DNA from: Perilla frutescens
Taxonomy: Eukaryota; Streptophyta; Magnoliopsida; Lamiales; Lamiaceae
Assembly (NCBI GenBank): GCA_026008535.1
Contig: BRKX01000004.1
Coordinates: 40,428,501 to 40,492,500, forward strand
Length of the DNA stretch: 64,000 nt
Reading direction: 5' to 3'
Shown here: positions 22,725 to 35,042 of the stretch, piece after piece
Numbering within the stretch: the first letter of the stretch is position 1
Layout of the letters: each line of letters starts with the position of its first letter
Notes under the pieces: model-generated
Database searches by the model: none
What the model was told of the DNA's origin: nothing
What the model saw: only the letters and a program-made list of their open reading frames with translations
Program-made: the position numbers and the translations under genes

Positions 22725-24827
22725 TCACTGACGAGGCCTTACGCCCATTCCCTTGGAAGAATCTAACACTTGATTTCCATTGAGACCTTTGGTGAGAGGA
22801 TCGGCTAGATTTCTTTCGGACCTTATAAAATCTAAAGAAATCACCCCACTTTTCAATAGCTGCTTCACACCAGCATGCCTTAACCGGATATGCCTCCGTT
22901 TACCATTGTAGACGCTATTCTTGGCAACTCCAATAGCGGCCTGCGAATCACAATGTAAAGAAATGGGAGCAGATGAATCCCTCACAAGAGGTATATCAGC
23001 CAACAAGCTCCTCAACCAGTCAGCTTCACGACCTGCTAACTCAAGAGCAATAAATTCAGATTCCATAGTGGAGTTAGCAATACAAGATTGCTTAGCAGAT
23101 TTCCAAGAAATAGGACCACCACTCAAAGTAAACACAAAACCACTGGTGGAACTCACTTCATCATTATCAGACACCCAGTTTGCATCACAATAACCTTCTA
23201 GAACAGCAGGAAATTTTTCAAATTGCAAACACCAATCAGAAGTGCCTTTCAGATATTTTAATAAGCGATAAAGTGCAGTCCAGTGCTCATTACTAGGATT
23301 ATGTGTATACCGACTCAAACGACTCACAGCATATACAATATCAGGTCTAGTGCAGTTCATAAGGTACATCACACTACCTATGATCTTAGCATGTTCAGTT
23401 TGAGACACGGGTTCATTCAAATTCTTTTTCAGATGCATGCTACTATCATAAAGTGTTTTAACAGCAAGCAAAGAATCACAGTTAAAGCGAGTTAACACCT
23501 TTTCCACATAGTGTGATTGACTCATCATAAAACCATGCTCAGTTTTTTCCAGTTTGATACCAAGGATAAGATCAGCCTCACCCATATCTTTCATATCAAA
23601 TGCAGAAGATAGAAATAACTTGGTTTCTAAAATCACATCAAGACTGGTACCAAAAATAAGCATGTCATCAACATATAAGCACACAATCACACAACCAGAA
23701 TCGTGCATCTTAGAATATAAACAAGAGTCAGAACCATTAACCTCAAAACCATTTGCAATAATAGTACTGTGAAATTTTTCATACCACTGAATTGGAGCTT
23801 GCTTAAGTCCATACAAAGATTTTCTCAACTTACACACTTTGCCTTCTAGACCAGCTACCACACAGCCTTCAAGTTGTTCAATATAAATCTCTTCATTTAG
23901 ATCACCATTTAAAAAGGCTATTTTAACATCCATCTGATGAATTATCAAGTTATGAATGGCAGCTAGAGCAACTAGAGCACGAATAGTGGAAATTCTAGCA
24001 ACAAGAGAATACGTGTCAAAGAAGTCAACATCTTTCTTTTGAGAATACCCCACTACCACCAATCTAGCTTTAAACCTATCAATTGAACCATCTGGTTTAA
24101 GCTTCTTCCTAAAAATCCACTTAGTTCTAATAGGTTTACAGTTTTCAGGCAAATCAACTAACTCCCAAGTATGATTATTAATTATTGATTCCAGTTCACT
24201 ATGAATAGCTTCTTTCCAAAAAGTGGCATCTATACTAGTCATAGCTTCAGAATACGAAACAGGATCTTCATTGATAAGAAATGCAGACACAGCATAATCA
24301 TCAATCATATCAGGATTATTTACCAAAAAGGCAGTAATAAAATCAGGGCCAAAAGAGGATTCAGTTCTCTGCCTTTTGCTCATTCTAAGTTCAACATGAT
24401 CATTAGTCATATTCACAGAGGTACTAGGAACATCAACACGATCATCAACAGCAGAACCAGAGACAGAATCACGAGATTTAAGAGGAAATACATGCTTAAA
24501 GAATTCCACATCACGAGATTCAGAAATAGAATAATCATTCAAGGACATAAATCTATATGCAGTGGAGTTATTTGCATAGCCAATAAACACACAATCATAT
24601 GTCTCGCATCCAATGTTCAACATCTTAGGATCAGGCAGACGAACTTTAGCAAGACACCCCCACACTTTCAGATATTTCAAGTTAGGAGCAAATCCTTTCC
24701 ATAGTTCATAGGGAGTCTTATCTAGCCTTTTATGAGGTACTCGGTTCAAAATATAGCATGCAGAAAGTACAACATCCCCCCACATATTATTAGGCAACCC
24801 GGAGCTAATCAGCATAGCATTCATCAT
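22725..24827 (-). pseudogene. Copia reverse transcriptase and RNase H
   Basis: A 700-codon frame starts in the end of integrase (NMWGDVVLSACYILNRVPHK). It continues through reverse transcriptase (TKWIFRKKLKPDGSIDRFKA, HQMDVKIAFLNGDL, catalytic LYVDDMLIFG) into RNase H (GYCDANWVSD, ESEFIALELAGREADWLR, HCDSQAAIGVAKN). These enzymes copy element RNA into DNA in the cytoplasmic particle (family knowledge). The frame itself is intact to its stop at 22725, but it is separated from integrase by a frameshift near 24830. It could not be made as part of the normal polyprotein. Confidence 0.9.
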
Positions 24828-24832
24828 GTCCT

Positions 24833-25735
24833 TTAGGGTCCTATCCTTTCTGCTATTCCATTTTGTTGGGGGGAATAAGGAGCAGTGAATTCATGAATTA
24901 TGCCATTTTGTTCACAAAAATCCTTAAGGAATAACGTGCTATATTCACCACCTCTATCAGATCTTAACCTTTTTATTTTCTTGTTAAGCTGATTTTCTAC
25001 TTCCAATTTAAATTTCATAAACATGTCAGCAGCTTCATCTTTAGTTCTCAGGAGGTATATTCTAGTATATCTAGAAAAATCATCAACAAATGAAATATAG
25101 TACATTTTTCCTCCTTTACTCACAGTGCTTCTAAAGTCTGCTAAATCCGTGTGAATCAGTTCTAAGAGTTCAGACTTTCTATGTTCGACTGATTTAAACG
25201 GTTTTTTAGCATATTTAGCCTCTACACAAATTTGGCACTTAGACAAATTATGCATGTTCAAAGTCGGGATTAAGTCCAGTTTTCTTAGTCTTTTAATAGA
25301 CGCAACATTAACATGTCCAAGTCTTGCATGCCAAACATCATAAGACTCAGCCAAATAAGCAGAAGTAGAAACATTCTCATTAATGACAGCAGAATCAACA
25401 TTGAGTACAAACAGACCCTCATTCAGATACCCTTTTCCTACAAATTCTCCATTTTTAGTCAACACAGCTCTATTAGCTTCTAGCACTATTTTAAGACCCG
25501 CCTTATTCAACAGAGCACCAGACACTAAATTCCTACGCATGGAAGGAACATACAAAGCATTGCTTAAGCTTAAAGTTTTCCCAGAAGTCAATTTAAGCAT
25601 AATTTTTCCTTTACCGAGGACCCCAGCGACACTGGAGTTGCCCATGTAGACGCATTCGCCTTCTCCAGTTTCCTTAAAGTCGTGAAAGAGTTCCTTGTTA
25701 CTGCAGAAGTGTCTCGAGGCTCCAGTGTCCAGCAC
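24833..25735 (-). pseudogene. Copia protease and integrase
   Basis: The frame begins at the protease active site (LDTGASRHFCS). It includes the GAG-pre-integrase zinc-binding region (VWHARLGHVN, CQICVEAKYAKKPF), then the integrase core with HTDLADF, RSDRGGEY and the SPQQNGIAER region holding the catalytic Glu. A frameshift ends it directly after that motif. Its upstream junction with gag near 25735 is broken by both a frame change and an in-frame TAG just before the protease motif. Confidence 0.9.
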
Positions 25736-26771
25736 CTAATCGGTTTACCTCAACTACAATAGCAGCGATAATTTCATCAGATTCAGTCAGATGGGCTTGA
25801 TTAGATCTTTGCGGCTGCCCCTGGCATTTCGGACATTGGTAAGCCTTGTGGCCAGGATTGCCACACACCCAGCACGTGAGTTTAGTCGGCGGCTTCTTAG
25901 CGATCTTTTTGTCGGCGGACAGATTCTTTTTCTTCCAATCTGGTTTATCTCTTTTTGGGATAAAACGACCTTTGCCTTTTCCTGCATCAGATTCAACAAG
26001 ATTAGCATTTAAAGAGTTAGAGGATAAAGACAGCGATTTATCCTTCATTCGGTTTACCTCCTCAGTCCGCATGTGGCTTATCAATTCCTACAGTGTCAAA
26101 TCTCGCTTCTTGTGTTTTAGCATGTTTCTGTAGTCAGTCCACGAGGGTGGAAACTTCTCGAGTAAAACATTGGCCTGCAGAATATCACACATTTTCATTC
26201 CCTCATTTAGCACCGCTGCAGTTAAGTTTTCATACTCATGAAGTTGATCCATGATCGGCTTATCGTCAACCATCCTGAACTGCAGCCACTTTCCGATGAC
26301 GTATTTTCTCTTGCCTGCATCGTCACCACCATACTTCTTTTCCAGTGATTCCCAAATTTGTCTGGCAGATTTGACGTTGACAAGAAGGTCGAAGAGGCTG
26401 TTCGTCATATGATTGAGGAGATGACCACGAACAGTCTTGTTGTCTTTATCGAATTTCTTATAGACGAGAGCAGATGAGGCATCGATCCTTGCTTTAGCTG
26501 CAGACTCAGCAACAATATCTGCAGTAGTGGAGGCATCGATCACATCCTTCGCAGCGGCAGGAGCATCGTCGTTTGCGACTGCAATGACGATGGGGTCGGC
26601 AACAGCGGAGTCAGCCGGGTCTGGAGAGTCGGTGAAGAGCACGTAGTCGACTTCTAGTTGTTCGAAGAAGATGAGAAGCTTCTGAGACCACCGCTTATAG
26701 TTTGGACCGTCCAAGGGTTCCAGTTTTGACAAGTCCGGCAGAACACGAGAGGAAGATGCCATTAAATTCAT
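25698..26771 (-). pseudogene. Copia gag (UBN2-type) with zinc knuckle, interrupted
   Basis: The first ATG after the 5' LTR is at 26771, only 8 bases from the LTR edge. The capsid region includes LEPLDGPNYKRWSQKLLIFF and IWESLEKKYGGDDAGKRKY. An in-frame TAG at 26088-26090 splits it, and the same frame continues as HMRTEEVNRMKD into a CCHC zinc knuckle (CWVCGNPGHKAYQC). Gag packages element RNA. Function is unlikely given the stop and the missing leader. Confidence 0.85.
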
Positions 26772-26779
26772 TTTTAAAT

Positions 26780-27430
26780 TGTTGCCGGAAATCTGGAATA
26801 GAAATAGAGGACGAAGAATAAAATTCACTGTGACGTGGTGATGAATACCACTGCCTTAAAAATGAATTTCCGGCAGCCCGAGGTGAACAACCTTCACGCA
26901 GATTCGCTTCCAAGGTTAACACAGCATTCAAGTTTCGCGGACACTCACGAAACCCGAATTGGAGAGAGCTCGAACACTTGCTCAGAGAAGACAACCAAAG
27001 ATTTTCAGAGGGAGAAGAATCATGTATCTATTTTCTGTGCGTTTCTGAAAACTGAAGGCAAATAAATAGAGGATAAAAGATGACTCCCTCAAAGCCACGT
27101 TCACAACATGCATTTATCTCCAAAAACGGCTATAGGAATAAGTCAAAAGAAATTAGGGCAAAAGGGAAAAAACAAACAAAGTAGATGCAAAAAGAAAGCC
27201 CAAACCCACAACTCGATCACCCCCACACGCGCGACGACCAGACCAGACCGGGCCGGGATGGACGGACGGCGCTCGCGCGGGGCTTCGCCTTCACACGCTC
27301 ACCATAAAAGCCTTCTCTCAAGCCAATTGAACCCATGTGAAGGGAAAGCTAATAAAAGGGTCTCCAAACATCATTCCACAACCAATATGGGACAAGTGAA
27401 AAACTAAAGAATTGCTTTTCATTTCTAACA
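26780..27430 (-). repeat. 5' LTR of the Copia element
   Basis: This right-hand copy is the 5' LTR of the minus-strand element. It shows the same ends and GC-rich block as its partner, with short indels in the GACGAC/GACCAG region near 27235. Target duplication TTATG follows at 27431-27435. Confidence 0.95.
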
Positions 27431-28048
27431 TTATGTCCGCCTATTTCAGGCGGCCACGTGGCCCCATGCGGGCGTGCCGCCTGGCACATGGTACTTTTTA
27501 TTGTAGTTGGAATGATGATAGTATTAATCTCAGGTTGATATCTTTCTTTATCGTACTTGATACTTTTCTGCTTACCACATGGTAACTTTTTATTTTACCG
27601 AACTCGTATTTTGCTTTCCTTTGTAAATTCTTGGAATGATGATTGTTTTAGATTAATCTCAACACATACAATATAAAAACTGAAAAAAAAAATCAGAATT
27701 TGAACTAAATAAACTTATATAAAATAACTAGGAGACCCCTTACTTTTTAATGATACAGATGGTACTTTTCGAATGTTTTGTGATACTTTTTAATAGGAAG
27801 GTTGGTACTCACTTTGGACAGTTTTTTTTATGGGTTGACCCAGTCAAAACGGGTTGACCCGCGTTGACCAGGTCAAAGCGCGGGTTGACCCGCGTTGACT
27901 GGGTCAAAAACGGGTTTGACTGACCCGTCTCATATAGTGTTATTTGCATCATGATGCATGCAAGTGTTTGCCTTTTATTTTTTATGTGTCTCTCTCACAC
28001 TTACACTCTCACACACACGTCACACCCATTTTTTATTTTTATATATAA
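27431..28048. other. non-coding spacer with GC-rich palindromes and TTGACC cluster
   Basis: No gene is seen. Near 27445-27490 is a GC-rich patch with GGCGGCCACGTGGCC and GCCGCCTGGC. At 27835-27930 TTGAC/GTCAA occurs about ten times, mostly as GGGTTGACCC and GCGTTGAC. TTGACC is the core of the WRKY-binding W-box, but clustering here may simply reflect a short GGGTTGACCCG repeat. Confidence 0.6.
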
Positions 28049-28335
28049 CTAGTGCATTATCCGGTGCATCATGCACAGGATAATATTTTATTATTTAATT
28101 ATAGTATTATGGGAGCAAATGTTATATAAGAGTATATATTTTCATGAACATGTTTTTATTAATCAAGTCATGGACATTAAATATAATAATATAAGACCGT
28201 GTATTTTGTAGATAATGTTTAATTTTGACATAATTTCTATCAGCGAATTTGAATTTGAATTTGGGATCACTTCAAGTGGAAATTGAATTTTAATAAAAGA
28301 TTATTTTATTTATATACTATTTTATAAGAATATTT

Positions 28336-28375
<40 letters not shown>

Positions 28376-31150
28376 TATTATCTAAAAATATTGCTAATAA
28401 ATTGCATAAATGACTATAAATGCCATCCTTTTTTTGGTATAGAAGTCATATTTATCTAAGTGTATAAATAACACTACAATTATTTAGGCCATTTTCTTCG
28501 GCAGAGAAAGATAATATCTTAGTTATTTTAAATTAATTTATAAGATTATTGTTAAGTTTTGAATTTCTTAGTGAACGAACTAAATAGTCAAAATTTATTC
28601 AACATATTTTAGAAAATCGAAAAATAAAAGAAAATGAAAAATGCACTCGAATTAACTAATATTATTTTTAATAATTGTACGTTAACTTGATAAAATTAGT
28701 AAAGATAATTAAAACACCTAGAATTGAAGCATTTATATAAATTATGTCATTTTGCATGCATTCTCCCAGCCCCTATCCCCGCATAGCTAGACGACATAAT
28801 ATAATTGAAGTTGGGGGAAAATGGTCAACAACACTATTGCATTGGTTTTTTTTAAAAAAATATGGAAAGTAATGATTATATTTTCTCTTCTTGTTTCAAA
28901 ATGATAGAACAGTGAACGACGACTATTTTCTTAAAAACAAATCGATCTTGCCAATTCAGTATAGTATCACTATAATATTTGGATTTTTTTTTTTCAAATA
29001 ACTATGTCATTGAAACACACAATTGATCAGAGATGAAAATATTGGAAATGTGAATAACATACAGTTGGGAGAAAAAAATAATGGTGCGAAAAAAAAGATT
29101 TATACTACCTAAACATGTAAAAATATTAAATGACATCTACTATAAAGAGGTTGAATGCCTTAAATAAGAACTACATTTCTAAATACTAACTGCTCATTAA
29201 AAGCGTCATGTATTTTTCAGATTACAAAGTGGACTCTACAAAATTTCTCATCTCCATATATTCGTTCAACAAAGGGATAATAATCTCATATATATTTACG
29301 ACATCTAAGGCTATCATCATCAAGAGGAGAATGCAATTTTTCTCCACGATCCAGTTCCAATAGTGTATATATTTGGCACTCAAATTGATAAAGTTTCAAT
29401 TCATTTGCTGTTGATTCATACATGTTCACTATTCTGTAAAAAAAAAAGGCAAATTGTTAACATGAATTATAGAAAGTGAAACATTGTGTGTGCTGTGAAA
29501 AATGCCTTCGAATTGATAAATAATTACCAATACTTGCTCTTTTTAGTAAAACAATTCATATAAGCACAAAAGTTTATACCCAAATATTTGCCAAATCCCA
29601 AAACCACATCACTATTTCCTAAAATAAACACACCCACATACCAACATAAAGGCAGATTTCATCACTAAATACTCTATAACCAATTCATTACACAAACCAT
29701 AAATCAGAAAGACAAACCACATTATCAAGTATCAAGTGTATCATAAAAATTAAGACAAACCCCATCATAAATTACCCTTTAATTGCGGCAAAATACCAAG
29801 GTAGGCATTATCAATCTCCCTATAAGAAATTCAAAATTAGAAGATTGATTAGCCTTTAATTGATAGAATAAGTTTAGAGTGCTAACTCATAAATTGGGAG
29901 ACAAACAAAGATTTGGAGAAAAATAGAAAAGCTGTTTATACTCATTTGTAGAGGTCTATGATTAAGGAATATGTAGAAGTTAGTTTTTTTTTTTTTTTTT
30001 TAAAAAAGACTACAACAAATAATTATAACCAAACTAAATTTAATTTCCATTTTTCCATTCATTGGACTTAATAGATCGAATAACAAATTAGTTGTGACCC
30101 TACAAACAAATTTGAAACACTTCATACTTTTCAGTTTGATCGAATCAAATATAAGTATTTTCATCTTCTTTTTGAAAAAAAAAATACGAAGGAAAGAACA
30201 CAACCTAATTAAACACGTTTCATATTATTCCTCACCTATTCACAACGGCCTCCATCTTCATTATGCAACCAAGCAATTGAATCCATTGTCCCATTTATTG
30301 TTCCATGCCATTTGATCACGTTCAATTCTTAATTCAACCGGCGACTGCACTTCATCATTTATTCTCATTTTCCTGGAGCAAGTTGCGATCGCTGCTTTCA
30401 TAACTTTTGCATGGTGCATCTTGAGCACACATGTCAACATCTTCTCGTCATTAACATCAACTCTTGCCTCCATAACTCTACATAATGCATCTCGAAAACT
30501 TTGGTAAATCTAGCACCGAGCCTCGTCTCAAGGCAATTGAATGGCAAGGAATGATTCAGTACATCTGGGATCATGGATTACACGTTATAAGTTGATTGGA
30601 GAATATGAAATTGATTAAACTTACTCCGACAGTGAAGAGAAAGAAAACACACAACGATCGGATTTTCCAATAAGTTATAGAAGAGAGCAATTGAATAAGA
30701 GTTTGTTTGTTTTTTTTTTCTTTAAAGGGATGGAAGAGGAATTGTTTTCAATTTGAATATTTTTTGTAAGAACCGATATTCATGTTGTAAGCACCGTTTC
30801 GTGAGTGATGAAATTAGGTTTTGGTAAAAAAAAATTTTAGAAATGTATTTTTATTTTATATGAAACACCGATTGAGTAATCAATTATTAGTTTTTTTCCC
30901 AAGAAGATATTTTTCATTTATGTAAAGCACCGGTTGAGTAGCCAATTATAAGCCTTTTGGTTGTGCCTAATATTTTTATTCTTTTTAGAAAAGTAACAAT
31001 TTCTTTTGAAATCTAACGGCTCCCGCATCCTATGGAAATAATGATTTTTTAGTACACTTAAAAAATTAACTTAATTAATTGTATTTTTTTAAATTTAATT
31101 AGGAATTGTCTAAATTATCCCTACTATTTTGTTTTTATATAGCATATAGA
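28049..31150 (-). mobile_element. probable non-autonomous Helitron
   Basis: On the minus strand the 3' end has a GTGCATGATGCAC hairpin, an 11-base spacer and CTAG at 28052-28049 beside host A. The proposed 5' end is TCTATATGCTATATAAAAAC at 31150 followed by host T. A (TAA)n run lies at 28338-28374. No Rep/helicase frame is present. Short open frames near 30000-30473 are not recognised. The 3' end is good; the 5' end is a guess by resemblance to the other Helitrons here. Confidence 0.45.
28338..28374. repeat. (TAA)n microsatellite
   Basis: About twelve AAT units in a row. Confidence 0.95.
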
Positions 31151-31829
31151 TTGATGTTTGTTATATTCAATAACATATTTCGTTATATAAACATTCAAAA
31201 TCTATTTATATGAATGAATAAATATGTGAGTTTTCGCATTTTAACAAATGAATATTGATAACATGCGGTAGATTTTATTATGTCACAATATTTTGACTAC
31301 ATTTCTTTTGCATACAATATAATTATCAATTTCTCAATAGTTAAATCGAACAAATCTACATAAATATACAATCCTAAAAACCTTTAAAACAAAACATAAG
31401 TTATTGTTATAATCTTTGTTCACTTATATTTTTTATAAGTTTTTAGTCAAAGTCAATTATACGTACTTGTTTCACGAGTCAGAAATCATGTTGGTTTAAA
31501 AGTTTTTATTTGTAAAAATGATGATAGTATAACAAATGTTACTACAAATGTTGTATACAAACAAAAGTTGCCTAATTTATAGTAGGGTTAATTACATTAA
31601 AAATAATAAATTTTGAGTTTATTTGCAAATTTAACACTATATATATGTGTGTGTGTGTGTGTGTGTGAATAGAAATTAAAACACCATAAACATCAAACTC
31701 ACACAACCATGACGGGTTCATGGGGCCATTTGGTACGCCATTGACGTTCTACTTTGTTGATTTAGACCCTCCCCCTCCGCTTGAGAAAAGCAATAATCAT
31801 TTCAAGAAGCATAAAAACTTGTGTTGTAC
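31151..31829. other. AT-rich non-coding stretch with (TG)n
   Basis: No gene or element boundary is visible. A (TA)n(TG)n run lies at about 31640-31668. A short GC-richer part (31710-31790, GACCCTCCCCCTCCGC) does not translate to anything recognisable. Confidence 0.6.
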
Positions 31830-33295
31830 GACGGGTCAAGATATATCAGATTGTATAATATAAATAATTCGTATTTTAATGATGAATTTTGTCATCATTA
31901 AACATCAAAAATCCATCATTAAATATTTTTAACAATTTCACCCCGTCGCTAATAATCTCTTCGTTAGTCATTTTAACGATAAAAAAAATTAGCGACTGGA
32001 AAATTATATCATTAAATTCTGTTGTGAGAAAAATAAAAATAAAATAAAAAATTTAACGATGCATTAAAAACATAATTTTTCCATCGTTAAAAAAAATTGG
32101 ACGAGCTTAGTGACATAATTTTTCTGTCATTTTTAATATTAGATTATTTTTATTAATTTTCTCAAATTTTAAATATTTATAATTAATAATATTTATAAAA
32201 ATAAAATTAAAGTCATGAAAATTATGAAAATAAAAAATAATAAAAAAGTCATTAATTAGTAATTTAAAAATAACAAAAGCTATAAAATATTAAATAATAA
32301 TAATAAAAAATATAAAATAAAATAAATCTGAAAAATTGAAGTAAGTAAAAATATTAAAAAAAAAATTCATATTCGTAATTAATTTGTAATTGAAAAATAA
32401 AAAATATTAAAAAATAGCATAAATTATTAAAAAAATAAAAAAAATTATAAATCTAAAATAATTAAAAATTATTAATATTAAAAATATTCATAATTCATCA
32501 GTAATTGAAAAATTAAAAATTAAAAATATTAAAAAATAATATAAATAGAAAAAAAAATTAAAAATTAAAAAATTCAAAAAAAAATAAATAAAAAATAAAA
32601 ATTCAAAAAATTTAATTTCAAATTTGTAAGTCAATATTGATTGGAAAATTAAAAATTTTAAAAACTCAAAATTAATTTTAGCTACGGAATTATTCCGTAA
32701 TTCCGTAGCTAATCCGTCCCTAAGATTAAAATATCACTTTAAAAATTAAAAAAAAATAATGTTTAACAACATATTTTTACGTCTCTAACTTAACGGCGGA
32801 AAAAACCCGTTATCAGTCTGTCATTAAAATAAAAAAGTTTAAATTTTAAAATTAAAATACGACGTGTAATGGCTGATTTTCCATCGTTAAATTAGCGATG
32901 GATAAATATGTCATTAAACATCACAACCTTAATCCGTCGTTAATTTGTCTATATTTTAACTACGAAATATAATTCGTCATTAAACCCGTCGGTAAATCGA
33001 ATTTTTCTTGTAGTGGTATCCTTATTCTGATTTAAATTCATATTCGATTACATATTTGTAATCGACGGAATATAATCTGTCGTTAAATATCGCATTCTTA
33101 ATATGTCGTTAAATTATCTGTATTTTAATTTCAGAATATAATCTGTCGTTAAATCCGTAGATAAATTGCATTTTTCTTGTAGTGGTATCCTTATTTGGAT
33201 TTAAATTCATATCCAATTACATATTTATAATTTTATTGATATTTGGTAGTATTTAAATTCAGGTATAGATATCGTCCGATGAATCTTGACCCGTC
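31830..33295. mobile_element. CACTA-like remnant inside an older inverted-repeat element
   Basis: TTTTTCTTGTAGTG, the reverse complement of a plant CACTA end (CACTACAAGAAAAA), occurs twice, ending at 33015 and 33184, in a ~170-bp direct duplication. Upstream sequence is rich in CGTCGTTAA/CATTAAA/CCATCGTTAA motifs in both orientations, like CACTA subterminal repeats. The partner CACTACAAGAAA end was not found. GACGGGTCAAGAT at 31830-31842 and its inverse at 33283-33295 enclose the block. The centre, 32040-32640, is almost pure A/T. Confidence 0.5.
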
Positions 33296-33541
33296 AAATA
33301 GCAAGGCACGAGATTCTCCATTTCTTTATAAATGAGTACATATAAATCTTAATGGGTGTGTGTGTGTGTATTTTGATGAAAATGATAGTCATATAAGGGA
33401 TTGTTTTTTTTTCCATTCAAATCGCTTGCAACTAAATTTAATCAGAGAGGATATAAGAAACCCTTCTCCACGTTACTTCCTCGACTGAATTTGACCGGTC
33501 TTTCTTTTTTCTTTAATTTTGAACAATTCTTAGATTTTATG

Positions 33542-34436
33542 CAATGTTTTTAAAATCGGATCGGATATTGAACCGGTCAAATTATTGGGTCACTGGGTCA
33601 CTGGTTCAACCGGTTGAACCGTTTAAAAAAAATCGGATAAACCGTTATATGATATTTATATGTAAATATACACAATAAAACATAGTAAAATTATACAAAC
33701 TAATATCATGATTAATATATTAAATAAGTTTAAAAAATACACCAAATTTATATCAATACAAAAAAATAAAGTGTTTAATTTATCGATAGTTATTTTATAA
33801 GTTAAGTAGTTAAAATTATAATATTTATAAAAATAATATTGAACATCAAATACATAATACTAAAATTTGAGAAAATATATAATTACATGTCAAATAATTA
33901 AATATTAATTTTAATTACAAAGAATACTACACAATAACAATTAAAAACATTGTTAATCATTCTTTCACAAGCCACTATTTTAGATTTTAGTTCTTCTATC
34001 CATTTATATTAATTCACAAAATGTTAAATTAGATATTGTTAAATATTTATTTTAATTACATGCTAAACATTGATTTTTATTAAAATATAGATTTGTTATT
34101 TTCAATGTGTGTGTGTATATATATATTATTAATATTCAAATATTAACATAAAAATGTATTAGTACAATTGGTTGAGCACTTGGTTTAAATGTATTTAAGT
34201 TTTTGGAGATTCTAGGTTCGAATCCTTCAAGTCACATGTGAAGGGAATTAAATTAAATTTTTCCAAAATTTCAAAAAAAAAAAAAAAAAAAAAGTGGCCG
34301 GTTCAACCGGCGGTTTTGACCAGTTCGATCCGGGTTTGACTCTAACCCGTAAATTTATGTAATCGGACCGGACCACTGACCAGTTTACAGTTAAACCGGT
34401 CAAACCGACTGGTCCGGTCTGGTTTTGAAAACACTG
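33542..34436. mobile_element. hAT-like non-autonomous element, copy 1, complete
   Basis: The ends are CAATGTTTTTAAAATCGGA and, reverse-complemented, CAGTGTTTTCAAAACCAGA. The flanking 8-bp duplication ATTTTATG (33534-33541 and 34437-34444) is perfect. An 8-bp duplication with CA(A/G)TG ends fits the hAT superfamily. Subterminal regions are rich in GGTCCGGT/AACCGGTTGAACC motifs in both orientations. It is 895 bp long with no coding capacity, and contains a tRNA-like segment near its right end. Confidence 0.85.
34155..34293 (+). repeat. tRNA-derived (SINE-like) segment with A/B boxes and poly(A)
   Basis: TAGTACAATTGGTTGAGCAC resembles an RNA polymerase III A box. GGTTCGAATCC (34215-34225) is a perfect B box about 50 bases later. 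A 21-base A tract ends the segment at 34293. The second element copy has the same boxes (B box at 41291-41301) without the long A tract. It is read as a SINE or tRNA fragment acquired by the ancestral hAT-like element; it is not a folded tRNA gene. Confidence 0.55.
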
Positions 34437-34444
34437 ATTTTATG

Positions 34445-35042
34445 TAGGATTTCTCATTCGATTTTGATTATTATATATAAGCACTTTCCATCCACCATTT
34501 ACGCTTTCATAACTAATGGGGGGCAGATGGGCTTTCTCGCCTCATATCCAACCTACGTGGATTATATTCATATTACCATTAGTAATTTTATGGATTCAGA
34601 ATTCCAAAGATGTATTATTATTCAATTCAAAATTTAATAGATCAAAATTATCAATTCAAAATCTAAACGGTAGAAAGGTAAAAACTTATCTATTAAGAGC
34701 AAAAACCATGTATTTTGATTTTTCTTATTTTAACTTTATAATTTTTCAATGGAAAATCATTTATTAATTGTGTTTTAAATTTATTGAAGAATGTATTAAA
34801 AATAATTTTAAAATCTAAAAGAATCAAGAACCAACAACATTGTACGTGCATAGAAATAATTGTGGAGTTAGCTATTTTGTTTATATTTGGATGTTTCATT
34901 GAAATTGTAGCCCAGTAAGTAAAATTTTCTTAACTGTAAGCAAAAGCATCCCATATTATTTTTCCTCCTGTTTGTTCATATATAGTTTCCTTAAATTCCT
35001 CCTTATTACCTTGATTTAAAATTAAAAAGCGAAAGCCTTGGG
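34445..35042. other. non-coding spacer; right part duplicated elsewhere
   Basis: No gene is seen; short open frames at 34425-34899 show no family motif. The last ~70 bases (34968-35035, TTTGTTCATATATAGTTTCC...AAAAAGCGAAAG) recur at 41757-41822 with a few changes. Confidence 0.6.

Larger units (their letters stand above)
21401..27430 (-). mobile_element. Ty1/Copia LTR retrotransposon, complete ends, coding region mutated
   Basis: LTRs of 655 bp (21401-22055) and 651 bp (26780-27430) both run TGTTGCC...CAACA in window orientation. They are flanked by the 5-bp duplication TTATG on both sides. Order of domains on the minus strand is gag, zinc knuckle, protease, integrase, reverse transcriptase, RNase H, which is Copia order. 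The LTRs differ at roughly 20 sites, about 3 percent by eye, mostly transitions. A purine tract (GTGGGGGAT on the minus strand) abuts the 3' LTR, but no primer-binding site is seen next to the 5' LTR. Confidence 0.95.

Noticed and set aside
24201..24704. 167-codon plus-strand frame opposite the Copia reverse transcriptase
   Set aside because: It is an antisense shadow of the conserved minus-strand pol frame.
34215..34225. Functional tRNA gene
   Set aside because: Only A- and B-box-like blocks exist; no acceptor stem or anticodon arm can be folded, and the segment sits in a MITE.
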